Assembly: GCF_028867965.1 (NCBI RefSeq)
Contig: NZ_JAPQNT010000012.1
Coordinates: 1-64,000 of the forward strand
Direction of reading: 5' to 3'
Origin: Flavobacterium sp. SUN046
GTDB taxonomy: Bacteria > Bacteroidota > Bacteroidia > Flavobacteriales > Flavobacteriaceae
DNA: 64,000 bases
Part shown: piece by piece, positions 41,703 to 50,700 of the stretch
Layout: each line of letters starts with the position of its first letter
Numbering within the stretch: the first letter of the stretch is position 1
Notes under the pieces: model-generated
What the model was told of the DNA's origin: nothing
The model's input: only the letters and a program-made list of their open reading frames with translations
Databases searched by the model: none
Program-made: the position numbers and the translations under genes

Positions 41703-42320
41703 ATGAAAAGATATTTTACTTTAATTTTATTAGTTAGCTATTTTTTTGCTAACTCTCAATGCCCACAACCATCCAATTTAATGCTTACATATCCTTTTCT
41801 GGCAAGCGCACAATTGAATTGGATAGAAACAGGAACTGCTTCTGCTTGGGAAGTCGCTATAATACCTGATTATGTTGTTGGCACAGCTCTACCAGTTTCA
41901 GGAGGTTATTTAGTTTCAAACTCAACATTTACATTTACAAATTTACCACCAGGATGTTATGTTTTTTGTGTGCGTTCATCTTGTGGTCCAAATGTTTTCA
42001 GTCCATGGTCAATTATTGCATCTTTGAATTGCTCAACAAATGTTTATACTTACATTGCGTCGCTATCAAATGATAACTTTTTGTTAGACTCTGAAAATGA
42101 TAACTTTAAAATCTATCCAAATCCTTCTCAAAATGTTCTTAAATTACAATGCAATTCAATTATTGATGAAGTTATAATTTCAGATTCATTAGGTAAAGTT
42201 ATACTAACGCAAACTCAAAATAATACGGAAATAAATATTGAAAGCCTTTCAAAAGGATTCTATTTTATTGAAGCAATTTCAGGAAACGAAAAATTTTCTA
42301 CTAAGTTTATTAAAGAATAA
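41703..42320 (+). CDS. Secreted fibronectin-III-like protein with T9SS type A sorting domain
   Basis: A 205-residue secreted protein with a signal peptide (residues 1-18), a single fibronectin-III-like beta domain (about 20-110: PQPSNLMLTYPFLASAQLNWIETG, WEVAIIP, CYVFCVRSSCGPNVFSPWS), a short linker and a T9SS C-terminal domain (YPNPSQNVLKL ... GFYFIEAISGNEKFSTKFIKE). Four cysteines suggest disulfides. It lies 11 nt after the leucine-rich T9SS gene and probably shares its transcript. The function is likely surface adhesion; no catalytic motif is seen. Confidence 0.85.
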   Translation: MKRYFTLILLVSYFFANSQCPQPSNLMLTYPFLASAQLNWIETGTASAWEVAIIPDYVVGTALPVSGGYLVSNSTFTFTNLPPGCYVFCVRSSCGPNVFSPWSIIASLNCSTNVYTYIASLSNDNFLLDSENDNFKIYPNPSQNVLKLQCNSIIDEVIISDSLGKVILTQTQNNTEINIESLSKGFYFIEAISGNEKFSTKFIKE

Positions 42321-42338
42321 AATTTTTAAAAATCTTTA

Positions 42339-42373
42339 AAAGCCGATAAGTTTAATTAGTTATCGGTTTTTTT
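42339..42373 (+). terminator. Terminator of T9SS pair
   Basis: CCGATAA pairs with TTATCGG across a 10-nt loop, followed by a run of T. It lies 20 nt after the stop codon. Confidence 0.82.
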
Positions 42374-42403
42374 ATTCCAAAACACAACATTTCACAAAAT
42401 AAC

Positions 42404-42476
42404 CCCTAAAAAAATAGGGTATAATTATTTTTCAATAAAAATAATATTATATTTGCATCAAATTATAAGGGTATAA
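42404..42476 (+). promoter_or_regulatory. glnN control region with repeated AGGGTATAA sites
   Basis: AGGGTATAA occurs twice, at 42416-42424 (upstream of the -7 box) and 42468-42476 (downstream of the expected transcription start), 52 bp apart. The first copy is part of CCCTA-n6-TAGGG (42404-42419), an inverted repeat. Sites on both sides of the promoter suggest repression, perhaps by looping. The regulator is unknown. Confidence 0.55.
42448..42455 (+). promoter_or_regulatory. glnN promoter, -7 box
   Basis: TATATTTG matches TAnnTTTG. It gives a leader of about 35 nt before the glnN ATG. The -33 region is only T-rich. Confidence 0.65.
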
Positions 42477-42495
42477 CTTTTTAAAACTAATTTTT

Positions 42496-44685
42496 ATGTC
42501 AACTTTACGTTTTCAAGCATTAAAAGATGCATCAGGTAGAAAACCTGTAAAATTTGAAGAAGCTGGAAGAAAATCTGATCTTTTTGGCTCAAATGTGTTC
42601 AACGACAAAGCAATGAAGCAATTTTTGACTTCGGATGCGCACAAAGGTGTAAAAGATGCCGTACAGCACGGAACAAAAATTGACAGAAAATTAGCCGATT
42701 ATATCGCAATGGGTATGAAAGAATGGGCGTTGTCGAAAGGTGTAACTCATTACACACACTGGTTTCAACCATTAACAGGAACAACAGCCGAAAAACATGA
42801 TGCTTTTTTCGAAACTTCGTATGATGGTTCTGATCCTGTTGAAAAATTTGGTGGCGGACAGTTAGTACAACAAGAGCCAGATGCTTCTTCCTTCCCAAAT
42901 GGTGGAATTAGAAATACATTCGAAGCACGTGGATATACTGCTTGGGATCCAACTTCGCCAGCATTTATCTTCGGAACAACTTTGTGTATTCCAACAGTTT
43001 TCATTTCTTACACAGGTGAAGCTTTAGATTATAAAACACCACTTTTACGTGCATTAAATGCGGTTGATGAAGCTGCAACTGACGTATGTAAATATTTTGA
43101 TAAGAACGTTAAAAAAGTAACTGCAACTTTAGGTTGGGAACAAGAATATTTCTTAGTCGATTCGGCTCTAGCAAATTCACGTCCCGATTTAGTAATGACT
43201 GGTAGAACTTTATTAGGTCATACTTCTGCAAAAGGACAACAACTTGACGACCATTACTTTGGTTCAATTCCGTCTCGTGCTCTTAATTATATGAGAGAAT
43301 TGGAAGAAGAATGTATGTTGTTGGGAATTCCGGTTAAAACACGTCACAATGAAGTAGCTCCAAATCAATTTGAGTTGGCTCCAATTTTTGAAGAAACAAA
43401 TTTAGCAGTTGACCATAACTCTTTATTAATGGATGTTATGTCAAAAGTGGGTGAGCGTCATGATTTTAAAGTATTATTCCATGAAAAACCTTTTAAAGGT
43501 GTAAATGGTTCTGGGAAACACAATAACTGGTCATTGGCTACAGATACTGGAGTAAACTTACTTTCTCCGAGTAAAACGCCAATGAGTAATTTACAGTTTT
43601 TATCATTTTTTGTGAATACAATTAAAGCGGTAAATGATTATGAAGAATTACTACGTGCAGCTATTGCAACTGCAAGTAACGATCATAGATTAGGTGCAAA
43701 TGAAGCGCCACCAGCAATTATTTCGGTGTTTATTGGTGCACAATTGACCAAAGTTTTAGCTGAATTAGAAGGTGTTACTAAAGGTAAACTTTCTCCAGAA
43801 GAAAAAACCGATTTAAAATTAAATGTAGTTGGTAAAATTCCAGATGTAATGTTGGATAATACCGATAGAAATAGAACGTCACCATTTGCATTTACTGGAA
43901 ATAAATTTGAATTTAGAGCCGTTGGTTCTTCTGCCAATTGTGCTAATGCAATGACAACTTTAAATTCTATCGTTGCTAAACAATTGAAAGATTTCAAAAA
44001 AGAAGTAGATGCTTTAATTGAAACTAAAGATTTAAAGAAAGACGAAGCGATTTTTAATGTATTGAGAGAATATATTAAAGGAACTAAAAACATCCTTTTT
44101 GAAGGCGATGGTTATAGCGAAGCTTGGGAAAAAGAAGCTAAAAAACGCGGATTGAGTAATCACAAAACTACACCAACTGCATTAAAAGCTAAAGTTTCTC
44201 AAAAAGCATTGGATTTATTCAAAGATTTAAATGTAATGAACCACGTTGAGGTTGAAGCACGTTACGAAATTGAATTGGAAGAATACACCAAGAAAATTCA
44301 AATTGAAGGTAGAGTTTTAGGCGATATTGCACGTAATCATGTGATTCCGACAGCAATTCGTTACCAAAATACATTAATTGAAAATGTTCGAGGTTTAAAA
44401 GAAATCTTTGGTAAAGATTTTGAAAAAATTGCTAAAGAACAAATTTCAATTATAAAAGAAATTTCAGCTCACATTGAAGGAATTAATACTAATGTTGAGG
44501 CAATGACCGAGGCACGTAAAAAAGCTAATGCCTTAACCGATGCTCAAAAAATGGCTGAAATGTATTGTGATAAAGTAAAACCATACTTTGATGTGATTAG
44601 AGAGCATTGCGATAAACTTGAACTTTTAGTTGACAATGAAATCTGGACTTTGACTAAATATAGAGAGTTGTTGTTTACTAGATAG
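42496..44685 (+). CDS. glnN: Glutamine synthetase type III
   Basis: A 729-residue enzyme that makes glutamine from glutamate, ammonium and ATP. Length far above type I (about 470), and the type III forms NEVAPNQFELAPIFEETN and VNGSGKHNNWS, identify the GSIII class found in Bacteroidota. The N-terminal GSIII-specific domain (GRKPVKFEEAGRKSDLFGSNVF) and the long C-terminal helical extension (about residues 560-729) are present. GSIII is the main ammonium-assimilating enzyme in many Bacteroidota and is nitrogen regulated. The promoter carries twin AGGGTATAA sites that may do this. Single gene. Confidence 0.95.
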   Translation: MSTLRFQALKDASGRKPVKFEEAGRKSDLFGSNVFNDKAMKQFLTSDAHKGVKDAVQHGTKIDRKLADYIAMGMKEWALSKGVTHYTHWFQPLTGTTAEKHDAFFETSYDGSDPVEKFGGGQLVQQEPDASSFPNGGIRNTFEARGYTAWDPTSPAFIFGTTLCIPTVFISYTGEALDYKTPLLRALNAVDEAATDVCKYFDKNVKKVTATLGWEQEYFLVDSALANSRPDLVMTGRTLLGHTSAKGQQLDDHYFGSIPSRALNYMRELEEECMLLGIPVKTRHNEVAPNQFELAPIFEETNLAVDHNSLLMDVMSKVGERHDFKVLFHEKPFKGVNGSGKHNNWSLATDTGVNLLSPSKTPMSNLQFLSFFVNTIKAVNDYEELLRAAIATASNDHRLGANEAPPAIISVFIGAQLTKVLAELEGVTKGKLSPEEKTDLKLNVVGKIPDVMLDNTDRNRTSPFAFTGNKFEFRAVGSSANCANAMTTLNSIVAKQLKDFKKEVDALIETKDLKKDEAIFNVLREYIKGTKNILFEGDGYSEAWEKEAKKRGLSNHKTTPTALKAKVSQKALDLFKDLNVMNHVEVEARYEIELEEYTKKIQIEGRVLGDIARNHVIPTAIRYQNTLIENVRGLKEIFGKDFEKIAKEQISIIKEISAHIEGINTNVEAMTEARKKANALTDAQKMAEMYCDKVKPYFDVIREHCDKLELLVDNEIWTLTKYRELLFTR

Positions 44686-44723
44686 TCTTTTAGAGCAAAG
44701 AAAATAGAGAATAGAATATAAAG

Positions 44724-44759
44724 AAACCTGTTAGAATTTATTTTTTAGCAGGTTTTTTA
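44724..44759 (+). terminator. glnN terminator
   Basis: AAACCTG pairs with CAGGTTT across an 18-nt AT-rich loop (AAACCTGTTA also partly pairs inward), followed by T6. It lies 38 nt after the glnN stop. Confidence 0.75.
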
Positions 44760-44806
44760 TTGGTGTCATTTTGATTATTAAAATATATTTTTCGTAAATT
44801 CGTTCT

Positions 44807-45667
44807 ATGATTATGAAGAAAATATTAATAATTGGCTTTTTTTTTATTATTTCTCAATTTGTTACAGCTCAAGAACATTTTGAAGTATTTTTCAATACCA
44901 ATAAATATGATGTAACTAAAGCAGAGAATAAAAAACTTCAAGATTGGATTTTAGCCAATAAAGAAGTCAAGATAATAGCAATTCATGGTTTTACTGATGA
45001 AGATGGAAGTAATGGCTCTAACGATACCTTGGCTAAAAATAGAGTCCGTTTTATTTTCAATCAAGTGAAAGGAAAAATTAAGATTCGCGAAGATTTTAAA
45101 ACAATTAGTTTTGGTGAAAACTTTAATCAATCTAAAAATAAGGCTGAAAACCGTAAAGCAACCATTTTTTACCTTTTACCGAAAGATATAGCTCGTGAAA
45201 ATGAAATTTTAGGAATCAAACCTAAAGTTATTGAACCTGAAGTTATTATTCCTATTGAAGAAGAAGCAATGAATTTTCCTGAAAATGCTACTTTGGAGGA
45301 AAAAATTAAGTTATCTAAAAAAGGAACTTTAATTCGATTGAACGACATTAACTTTTATGTCAATACGTTTGCAATAATGCCAACGTCTAAGCGTGCAATT
45401 GATGAATTGATTTTGATGATGGATATTTATCCTAATTTAAAAATTGAAATTCAGGGTCATATTTGTTGTGTTCCCAAAGATGTTAGAAATTTATCGCTTG
45501 ATCGTGCAAGACAAGTAAAACGAATATTAGTTTCTGAAGGAGTTCGTGAGAAAAGAATTCAAGTAATAGGTTTTGGAACAACTAAACCTAAATTTCCAAT
45601 TCCAGAAAAAAGTGAATTCGAAGCTGCTAGAAATCGAAGAGTTGAGATTATGATTTTAGATAAATAA
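44807..45667 (+). CDS. Secreted double OmpA-domain protein, copy 1
   Basis: A 286-residue protein with a signal peptide (ending VTAQ). It contains two OmpA-like (peptidoglycan-binding fold) domains. The N-terminal one (about 24-125) has the form HGFTDEDGSNGSNDTLAKNRV. The C-terminal one (about 165-285) is more canonical at its end (SLDRARQVKRILVSEGV, GFGTTKPKFPIP, NRRVEIMI), but has QGHICC where OmpA has GHTD. No membrane barrel is present. The start is ATG 44807 or the Met codon 6 nt later. A paralogue follows after 3 nt. It may tie the outer membrane to peptidoglycan or act as a periplasmic scaffold. Confidence 0.83.
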   Translation: MIMKKILIIGFFFIISQFVTAQEHFEVFFNTNKYDVTKAENKKLQDWILANKEVKIIAIHGFTDEDGSNGSNDTLAKNRVRFIFNQVKGKIKIREDFKTISFGENFNQSKNKAENRKATIFYLLPKDIARENEILGIKPKVIEPEVIIPIEEEAMNFPENATLEEKIKLSKKGTLIRLNDINFYVNTFAIMPTSKRAIDELILMMDIYPNLKIEIQGHICCVPKDVRNLSLDRARQVKRILVSEGVREKRIQVIGFGTTKPKFPIPEKSEFEAARNRRVEIMILDK

Positions 45668-45670
45668 AAT

Positions 45671-46453
45671 ATGAAAAAAAACTTTTTATTTTTTATTTTA
45701 TTTTCAGTTACAGCTTTTTCTCAGAAGAAGTTAGACATTTATTTCGATTTTGATAAATCTGATTTGAATGAAATTGCAATCAAAAAAATCAATTCTTGGA
45801 TAGCCGAAGGTAAAGACTATGAAGTTGTAAAATTATATGGTTTTTGTGACTGGAAAGGTACCAACAGTTACAACGATACATTAGCATTAAAACGAGTTAA
45901 TGAAGTTTACAAAACGCTTTTAGCAAGTAAAATTACAGTTAAAAAAGATATTGAGATTCGTGGTTTTGGTGAAGATTTTGAACAATCTAAAATTCAAGGC
46001 GAAAACAGACGTGTTACAATTATTTATCAAGAAAAAAAAGAAATAATAGTAACAGAAAAAAAGGTAGAAGACATTTTTAAAGATAAAGTTAAAACCTCAC
46101 AAAAAGGCGATATTATTACATTACCAAACTTTTATTTTTATAATAATTCGGCTAAAATAGTTCCAAAATCAGAGCCAATATTATATGAATTGTTGTGCGT
46201 TATGAATGACAATCCTAAATTAAAAATTGAAATTCAAGGTCACATTTGCTGTAAACTTTCCGGTCAAGAAGATCCAATATCTGAAGCAAGAGCTAAAACA
46301 GTTTACAATTATTTAATTCGCAATAAAATTGATAGAAAACGAATGACTTATAAAGGTTATGGCGTGTCAAGACCAATTCATCCAATTCCTGAAAAAAATG
46401 CATTAGAAGAAGATGAAAACCGTAGAGTTGAAATCATGATTGTTGAAAATTAG
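45671..46453 (+). CDS. Secreted double OmpA-domain protein, copy 2
   Basis: A 260-residue paralogue of the preceding gene with the same plan: signal peptide (residues 1-17), N-terminal OmpA-like domain (YGFCDWKGTNSYNDTLALKRV), linker, C-terminal OmpA-like domain with IEIQGHICCKLSGQED, GYGVSRPIHPIPEKNALEEDENRRVEIMIVEN. The shared QGHICC and GxGxxxPxxPIPEK motifs show a local duplication followed by divergence. A 3-nt spacer to copy 1 means they are made together. The paired cysteines could form a disulfide or bind metal; this is not known for OmpA domains. Confidence 0.83.
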   Translation: MKKNFLFFILFSVTAFSQKKLDIYFDFDKSDLNEIAIKKINSWIAEGKDYEVVKLYGFCDWKGTNSYNDTLALKRVNEVYKTLLASKITVKKDIEIRGFGEDFEQSKIQGENRRVTIIYQEKKEIIVTEKKVEDIFKDKVKTSQKGDIITLPNFYFYNNSAKIVPKSEPILYELLCVMNDNPKLKIEIQGHICCKLSGQEDPISEARAKTVYNYLIRNKIDRKRMTYKGYGVSRPIHPIPEKNALEEDENRRVEIMIVEN

Positions 46454-46499
46454 TCGTAAAATCAGTTTTCTATTTTCTATTTTCTTTAGTCTATTTTTC

Positions 46500-46507
46500 T
46501 ATCTTTG
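46500..46507 (+). promoter_or_regulatory. purM-like gene promoter, -7 box
   Basis: TATCTTTG matches TAnnTTTG 45 nt before the ATG, with TTTTC 22 nt upstream as a weak -33. Confidence 0.55.
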
Positions 46508-46552
46508 CCAAACAACACCAACTGAAATTTATTCAGTTCAACCAACTACACA

Positions 46553-47731
46553 ATGAGTTCTGACAACAGCCAACGCTACGCAATGCGCGGAGTTTCTGCA
46601 TCGAAAGAAGATGTTCATAATGCCATTAAGAATATTGATAAAGGTTTATTCCCAAAAGCTTTTTGTAAAATTGTTCCCGATTATTTAACCAATGATGAAA
46701 ACTATTGTTTGATAATGCACGCTGATGGTGCAGGAACAAAATCATCATTAGCTTACATGTATTGGAAAGAAACTGGTGATATTTCTGTTTGGAAAGGAAT
46801 CGCTCAAGATGCCTTAATTATGAATATTGACGATTTATTATGTGTTGGAGCAACCGATAACATTTTACTTTCATCAACTATTGGAAGGAATAAAAACCTA
46901 ATTCCAGCCGAAGTAATTTCTGCAATTATCAATGGAACAGAAGAATTAATTGCCGAATTAAAATCATTTGGCGTGACCATTCATTCTACTGGTGGTGAAA
47001 CTGCCGATGTTGGAGATTTAGTGCGCACAATCATTGTAGATTCAACAGTTATAGCAAGAATGAAACGTTCTAAAGTAGTTGATAATGCCAATATAAAAGC
47101 TGGCGATTTTATTGTAGGTTTATCATCTTCTGGTCAAGCCAAATATGAAAAAGGTTATAATGGTGGCATGGGAAGCAACGGATTAACGTCGGCACGTCAT
47201 GATGTTTTTGCTAAGTATTTAGCCGATAAATTTCCAGAAAGTTTTGATAGTTCGGTTCCAAAAGATTTGGTGTATTCTGGAAATGTAAAATTGACAGATG
47301 CTGTTGAAAATTCTCCAATTGATGCTGGCAAATTAGTGCTCTCGCCAACACGAACGTATGCTCCAATTATTAAAACAATTTTAGATAAATATTCGTCTAA
47401 TGAAATTCATGGAATGGTACATTGTAGTGGTGGTGCACAAACTAAAATTTTACATTTCATAGATAATCTTCACATTATTAAAGATAATTTGTTTGCAATT
47501 CCGCCATTATTTAAACTGATACAAGAGCAATCTAAAACCGATTGGAAAGAAATGTATCAAGTCTTTAATTGTGGTCACCGAATGGAATTGTATGTTCCAA
47601 AGGGAATAGCAAATGATATTATTGAAATCTCAGAATCATTTGGAGTAGATGCCCAAATTGTTGGTAGAGTAGAAGCAAGTGATGTAAAAAAACTTACAAT
47701 TAATAGTGAGTTTGGAACATTTGAATATTAA
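46553..47731 (+). CDS. purM: Phosphoribosylformylglycinamidine cyclo-ligase (AIR synthase)
   Basis: A 392-residue ATP-dependent enzyme of purine synthesis (FGAM to AIR) in the PurM/SelD/HypE/ThiL superfamily. The family's ATP-site strand HADGAGTKSSLAYMYW is near residue 60, NIDDLLCVGATDNILLSSTIGRN is near 100, and STGGETADVGDLVRTIIVDS is near 145. It is about 45 residues longer than E. coli PurM, as is usual for the Bacteroidota form. The N-terminal RYAMRGVSASKEDVH matches this clade. It might be labelled only 'AIR synthase related', but no other purM is in view. Single gene. Confidence 0.85.
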   Translation: MSSDNSQRYAMRGVSASKEDVHNAIKNIDKGLFPKAFCKIVPDYLTNDENYCLIMHADGAGTKSSLAYMYWKETGDISVWKGIAQDALIMNIDDLLCVGATDNILLSSTIGRNKNLIPAEVISAIINGTEELIAELKSFGVTIHSTGGETADVGDLVRTIIVDSTVIARMKRSKVVDNANIKAGDFIVGLSSSGQAKYEKGYNGGMGSNGLTSARHDVFAKYLADKFPESFDSSVPKDLVYSGNVKLTDAVENSPIDAGKLVLSPTRTYAPIIKTILDKYSSNEIHGMVHCSGGAQTKILHFIDNLHIIKDNLFAIPPLFKLIQEQSKTDWKEMYQVFNCGHRMELYVPKGIANDIIEISESFGVDAQIVGRVEASDVKKLTINSEFGTFEY

Positions 47732-47734
47732 ATG

Positions 47735-47768
47735 AAAAAACCTTTTCAAATCAATGAAAAGGTTTTTA
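47735..47768. terminator. Terminator between purM and the T9SS giant
   Basis: AAAAACCTTTTCA pairs with TGAAAAGGTTTTT across a 6-nt loop, with A and T runs on both sides. It serves both convergent genes. Confidence 0.9.
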
Positions 47769-47789
47769 ATAATTAGAGTAGTAGGTAAA

Positions 47790-50700
47790 TTATCTAATTA
47801 TAAGTTTATGATTTTCTACAAACGTTTCTGAATCTAAACGAACTATGTAAACACCAGACGCCAAATTGTCAAGTTTAATTTGACTTTCTGTTTCATTTAT
47901 TTTAAATTGGTTTACTATTTTTCCTGAACCAATTTCAATAATACTTCCGTTTACATTTGAAAAATTATCATTCAATCGAATCATTAAATATCCATTAGTT
48001 GCTGGATTTGGGTAAATAGCAGAAATATTTTTTGCAAAAGCTACCGTACCAAGTACAGATTGCGCTTCAAAAGCTCCAATATCTCTTCTTCCGTCAAATA
48101 CAGATTGACCAATTTGATCATTGAAAGAATCTGCAACATCACCAGAATTATAAGCTGGACTTCCAGATAATAAAGCATGTGTTAAAGTAGTTCCTCCATT
48201 ATTAGCCAAAGCACCAAATAGTGGATTAATTGGCGAACCAATTGGTCCAACTAAATCACCAGACGAAGCTACAAATGTAGTTGCAGTTGCTTGTCCTATT
48301 AAATTATATCCATTTGAAGTAAATGCTCCAGTTGTTGAGGAAACATCAGAGTCAGTTGCTCCTGTATTTGCAGCAACAATAGTATTTTTAATTGTTGGTA
48401 AAGTTGCACTTTCATTTGCAATTCCGCCACCATCAGTTGAGGCGGTATTGTTTGCAATTGTTGAAGCATTTACTGATAAAGTTGAATTGCTATATATTCC
48501 TCCACCTTTTGTAGCTGATGTATTTCCAGAAATTGTTGAAGTCAAAATTGTAGCCGTTCCTGTTTTAACGTGAATTCCACCACCATTACCTGCAGCACCA
48601 TCAGAAATATTATTTGAAATTGTAGAAGAAGTTACATTTACAGTTCCACCATTTACAAAAATTCCACCACCGCCAAAAGTTGCACCAGCACCACTTGCTG
48701 AATTATTATCAATAGTTACTCCATTAACGTTCATTGTACTTCCAGTTTGATTCCATAAACCACCACCTTCACGACGAGCATCATTTCCTGCAACTGTACC
48801 ACCAGTAATTGTTGTATTTACTACAGCAGAAACATGTAATGCTCCGCCATTTCCAGGATTAGGAGTACCAGCAGTTCCGTCAACATCATTATTAGTAAGA
48901 TTTGTATTGGTAATATTTAAAGTTCCATTTACAGCCTCAATTGCACCACCAGCACGATTTGCTGAGTTAGAATTTAAATTTGAGTCAGTAATAGTTACTG
49001 TTCCAGCAATTGAAAATATTCCACCACCAGATCCTGAAGTTCCAGTTGCATTATTATTGCTAATAATTGCAGTAGTAACATTTAAAGTTCCACCATTATT
49101 GAAAACTCCTGCACCACCATCGTCTGCAGCAGAACCTGTTGAAGTATTTCCGTTAATAGTAGTTCCAGTTATCGTCATTGTTCCTAATCCATTCCATAAT
49201 CCACCACCTTCAAGGGTAGCCGAATTTCCATTTACAGTTCCATCAGTAATTACAACATTTCCTGCACCAGTTATGTGTAAACCACCACCATTTCCTGGAG
49301 GTCCAGAAACTGAATTATTATTTAAATTTACACTATTTAGTAAAATTGTACTAGAACCTGAGTTATCTTCGATTCCACCACCAGCTCTAACAGCAGTATT
49401 TCCAGTTATTGATGAGTTGACAATTGATAATTGTGAACCAACATCATTTAAAATTCCACCACCAGAACCTGCTGTGCCGTTAGCAATGTTATTAGTTATT
49501 TGTGCATTGCTTATATATAACACACCAGCATTTAAATTATAAATTCCACCACCACCATTATCAGCAGCAGGACCAGAAGCAGTATTTGCATTTATAGTTG
49601 TACCATCAATTGTCATTGTTCCAGTTCCATTCCATAAACCACCACCTTCTGCGGCAGCAACATTTGAATTTACCGTTCCGCCATTTACATTTATTGTGGC
49701 ATTTCCAGAAACGTGTAAACCACCACCATTTCCTGGAGCAGCAACAGCAGGAGAAACACCTGTATTGTTGCTTGATACATTTGTATTATTTAGATTAACA
49801 GTTGCACCAGTTTGAACTTCAATTCCACCACCAGCACGATTCGATCTGTTATTAGTAATTCCAGAATTTGTAACAGTTACCAAAGAACCAGCATCTGCAA
49901 GAATTCCACCACCAGAACCAGCAGTACCATTTGCAATATTATTAGAAATTGTAGTATTGCTAATAACCATTAAAGTTCCTGTATTATTTTGGTAAATTCC
50001 ACCACCACCGTTATCTAGTGCAGCACCAGAAGCAGTATTTCCATCGATGGTTGTTCCAGATACAGTCATTGTTCCAGTTCCATTCCATAAACCTCCACCT
50101 TCTGCGGCAGCAATATTTGAGTTTACGGTTCCACCAGTAATTGTTGTAGTTGCATTTCCTGTGATGTGCATTCCGCCACCATTTCCAGGTGAAGCAGATG
50201 CAGCACCAGAAGATACAACACCAGCATTATTACTATTTAACATTACCATTGATAAAGTATTTGTTGAACTTGCAGCAGCTTCAATTCCGCCACCTGCTCT
50301 ATTTGCTATATTTTGCGAAATTGTTGTACTAGTAGCATTAAGTGTTCCAGCAAAATTGAAAATTGCTCCACCAGAACCACCACCAGTTATCGCTTTATTA
50401 TTAGTTAAAGAACTATTTGTTAAAGTAACTGTTCCTGCACTTATGTAAATTCCACCACCACCATTAGTAGGAGCGGTTGCACCTAAAGCAGAGTTATTAT
50501 TTAAGGATGCATTGTTGTAAATATTTATAGTTCCATTGTTTGTAAAAATTCCTCCACCGTTTAAATTAGTAGTGTTATATTCAACAGAACCACTATTAAT
50601 ATTTACAGCAGCACCATTATTCAAAATACCACCACCAATTCCTAACATTCCTGTAGCAGAATTGTCAGAAACTACAGCACTATTTAGATTTAAAGTTCCA

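Noticed and set aside
48907..50448. Long plus-strand frames opposite the giant T9SS protein (about 211 and 133 codons).
   Set aside because: They are proline/valine-rich shadows of the repetitive Gly/Asn/Thr-rich gene on the other strand and lack any domain.
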